A DNA stretch of 6,754 bases from CAYGWP01 sp964353455 (lineage in GTDB: Bacteria; Planctomycetota; Phycisphaerae; FEN-1346): positions 1 through 6,754 of the forward strand of contig CAYGWP010000529.1 of the NCBI GenBank assembly GCA_964353455.1, given 5' to 3'. Positions 5,781-6,754 of the stretch are shown here, one piece after another. Below the pieces are notes generated by a model. That model made no database searches. It saw nothing but the letters and a program-made list of their open reading frames with translations, and had not been told where the DNA came from. A program made the position numbers and the translations under genes. Every line of letters begins with the position of its first letter. Positions within the stretch are counted from its first letter, which is position 1.

Positions 5781-6659
5781 GCCGTTCGCCTTACCTTGCC
5801 GCGCGGTCTGCCACTCAAGCAGCGACTTGAGGACCAGCGTCACCAGGGCCAGCATCGCCAGGAGCGATGACACCGCGAACGCCGCCGTCATGTTGTACTC
5901 GTTGTAAAGGACCTCCACGTGAAGGGGCATGGTGTTGGTCTCGCCGCGGATGTGGCCGGAGACGACCGACACGGCCCCGAACTCGCCCATCGCGCGGGCG
6001 TTGCAGAGGATAATGCCGTACAGGAGGCCCCACTTGATGCTCGGCAGCGTGACGCGGCGGAAGATCTGCCAGCCGCCCGCCCCCAGTCCTCGCGCCGCCT
6101 CCTCTTCCTCGGTCCCCTGGGCCTGCATCAGCGGTATGAGTTCCCGCGCAACGTACGGAAACGTGACGAAGACCGTGGCGATGACGATGCCCGGAACGGC
6201 GAAGAGGACCTTCACGTCCCACTCGGCCAGGGCCGGCCCCAGCCATCCCTGCCGCCCAAACATAAGTACATATATGAGACCGGAGATGACCGGCGAGACC
6301 GCCAGCGGCAGGTCGATGAGCGACACCAGAACGTTCTTCCCGAAGAAGTCGAACTTGGTCACCGCCCACGCCGCCGCCACCCCGAACACCGTGTTAAGCG
6401 GCACCGTTATGGCCGCCACGAGCAGCGTCAGGCGGATGGCCGCCATCGTGTCCTCATCGCCGATCGACCCGAAGTACGCCGCAAGGCCCTTCCCGAGCGC
6501 CTCTCCGAACACCGCCACGAGCGGCAGCGCCAGGAACAGGCCGAGGAACGCCAGCGCGAACGCGATGAGAAGCCCCCGCACCCAGGCCGGCTCGGCCATA
6601 GCCGCGCGCGCGCCCGGCGTCCGGCCCGTTGATGTCGGCATGACAACCGTTCCGGCCAT
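5769..6659 (-). CDS. cysW: Sulfate/thiosulfate ABC importer permease CysW
   Basis: CysW is one of two inner-membrane permeases that form the sulfate/thiosulfate channel with CysT and are powered by CysA. The 296-residue product has about six hydrophobic segments (near 28-51, 74-98, 105-130, 149-171, 207-229 and 258-280). It carries the cytoplasmic EAA loop that docks on the ATPase: E187-A-A...G193 through RRVTLPSI (201-208). Strong CysW signatures are NARAMGEFGAVSVVSGHIRG (220-239) followed by ETNTMPL, and LPLAVSPVISGLIY (117-130). The start is placed at the ATG at 6659 because GGAG sits 8 nt upstream and this leaves 14 nt after the cysT stop. A GTG at 6698 would overlap cysT by 25 nt and lacks a clear ribosome site, and the ATG at 6599 would give a length closer to E. 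coli CysW. The 3' end overlaps the heptamer repeats. Confidence 0.95.
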   Translation of the reverse strand: MAGTVVMPTSTGRTPGARAAMAEPAWVRGLLIAFALAFLGLFLALPLVAVFGEALGKGLAAYFGSIGDEDTMAAIRLTLLVAAITVPLNTVFGVAAAWAVTKFDFFGKNVLVSLIDLPLAVSPVISGLIYVLMFGRQGWLGPALAEWDVKVLFAVPGIVIATVFVTFPYVARELIPLMQAQGTEEEEAARGLGAGGWQIFRRVTLPSIKWGLLYGIILCNARAMGEFGAVSVVSGHIRGETNTMPLHVEVLYNEYNMTAAFAVSSLLAMLALVTLVLKSLLEWQTARQGKANGNDK

Positions 6660-6667
6660 CTTCTTCG

Positions 6668-6671
6668 CTCC
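6668..6671 (-). promoter_or_regulatory. GGAG site deciding the cysW start at 6659
   Basis: On the minus strand GGAG follows the cysT stop codon by two bases and lies 8 nt before the ATG at 6659, a normal spacing. It also suggests that ribosomes finishing cysT can reinitiate on cysW. Confidence 0.55.
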
Positions 6672-6673
6672 GG

Positions 6674-6754
6674 TTACACGTCCCGCTGGCGATGCCACCG
6701 CTGAAGGAGGTTGATGCCCAGCAGGATCGCAAACGACGCCACCAGCATCACCAC
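6674..6754 (-). CDS. cysT: Sulfate/thiosulfate ABC importer permease CysT (CysU), C-terminal end
   Basis: Reading the minus strand from the right edge gives 26 residues and a TAA: a hydrophobic helix (VVMLVASFAILLGINLL) followed by a basic tail (QRWHRQRDV). This is how ABC permeases of the CysT type end, with the last membrane helix and then an LLQRW-like cytoplasmic tail. Immediate placement upstream of cysW, in the usual cysT-cysW-cysA order, makes CysT the natural call. Only the last tenth or so of the protein is visible, so the identification rests mostly on context. Confidence 0.8.
   Translation of the reverse strand: MVMLVASFAILLGINLLQRWHRQRDV

Noticed and set aside
5919..6714. Long plus-strand open frames opposite cysW
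   Set aside because: Antisense to a securely identified permease; products are Arg/Ser/Pro-rich without membrane segments or motifs.

Overview
This 6.75 kb window is GC-rich bacterial DNA from a Gram-negative (diderm) organism. It encodes an outer-membrane porin, a Sec-type secreted protein and an inner-membrane ABC importer. The OprO/OprP-type porin, the DnaK tail and the unfamiliar repetitive secreted protein would suit a planctomycete-like or related environmental lineage. That placement is inference; no rRNA or other taxonomic marker lies in the window.

Layout from left to right. Positions 1-714 (+) hold the C-terminal 237 residues of the chaperone DnaK. Positions 715-1046 form a convergent intergenic region with a short hairpin behind dnaK, a long imperfect inverted-repeat element of the REP/MITE kind (about 773-961), and a textbook intrinsic terminator (975-1009) serving the minus-strand gene. 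Positions 1047-2807 (-) encode a 586-residue secreted protein of no family I recognise, built from four tandem modules of about 140 residues plus a stub of a fifth. Positions 2808-3145 are non-coding, with one candidate promoter for that protein and a predicted leader of about 230 nt.

Positions 3146-6754 (-) are a compact transport operon read right to left: the end of cysT, then cysW, cysA and a phosphate-selective-porin-family gene. CysT and CysW are the two membrane permeases and CysA the ATPase of a sulfate/thiosulfate importer. The porin starts 50 bp after cysA and is probably co-transcribed, giving an oxyanion route from outer membrane to cytoplasm. The periplasmic sulfate-binding protein and the operon promoter are not in the window and would be expected to the right of it. 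The cysW-cysA junction carries a run of 7-bp direct repeats, overlapping the cysW stop codon, and a GC-rich hairpin.

Most of the window is ordinary housekeeping and transport sequence. The parts most worth a second look are the four-module secreted protein, the porin-ABC coupling, the inverted-repeat element behind dnaK and the heptamer repeats at the cysW stop.
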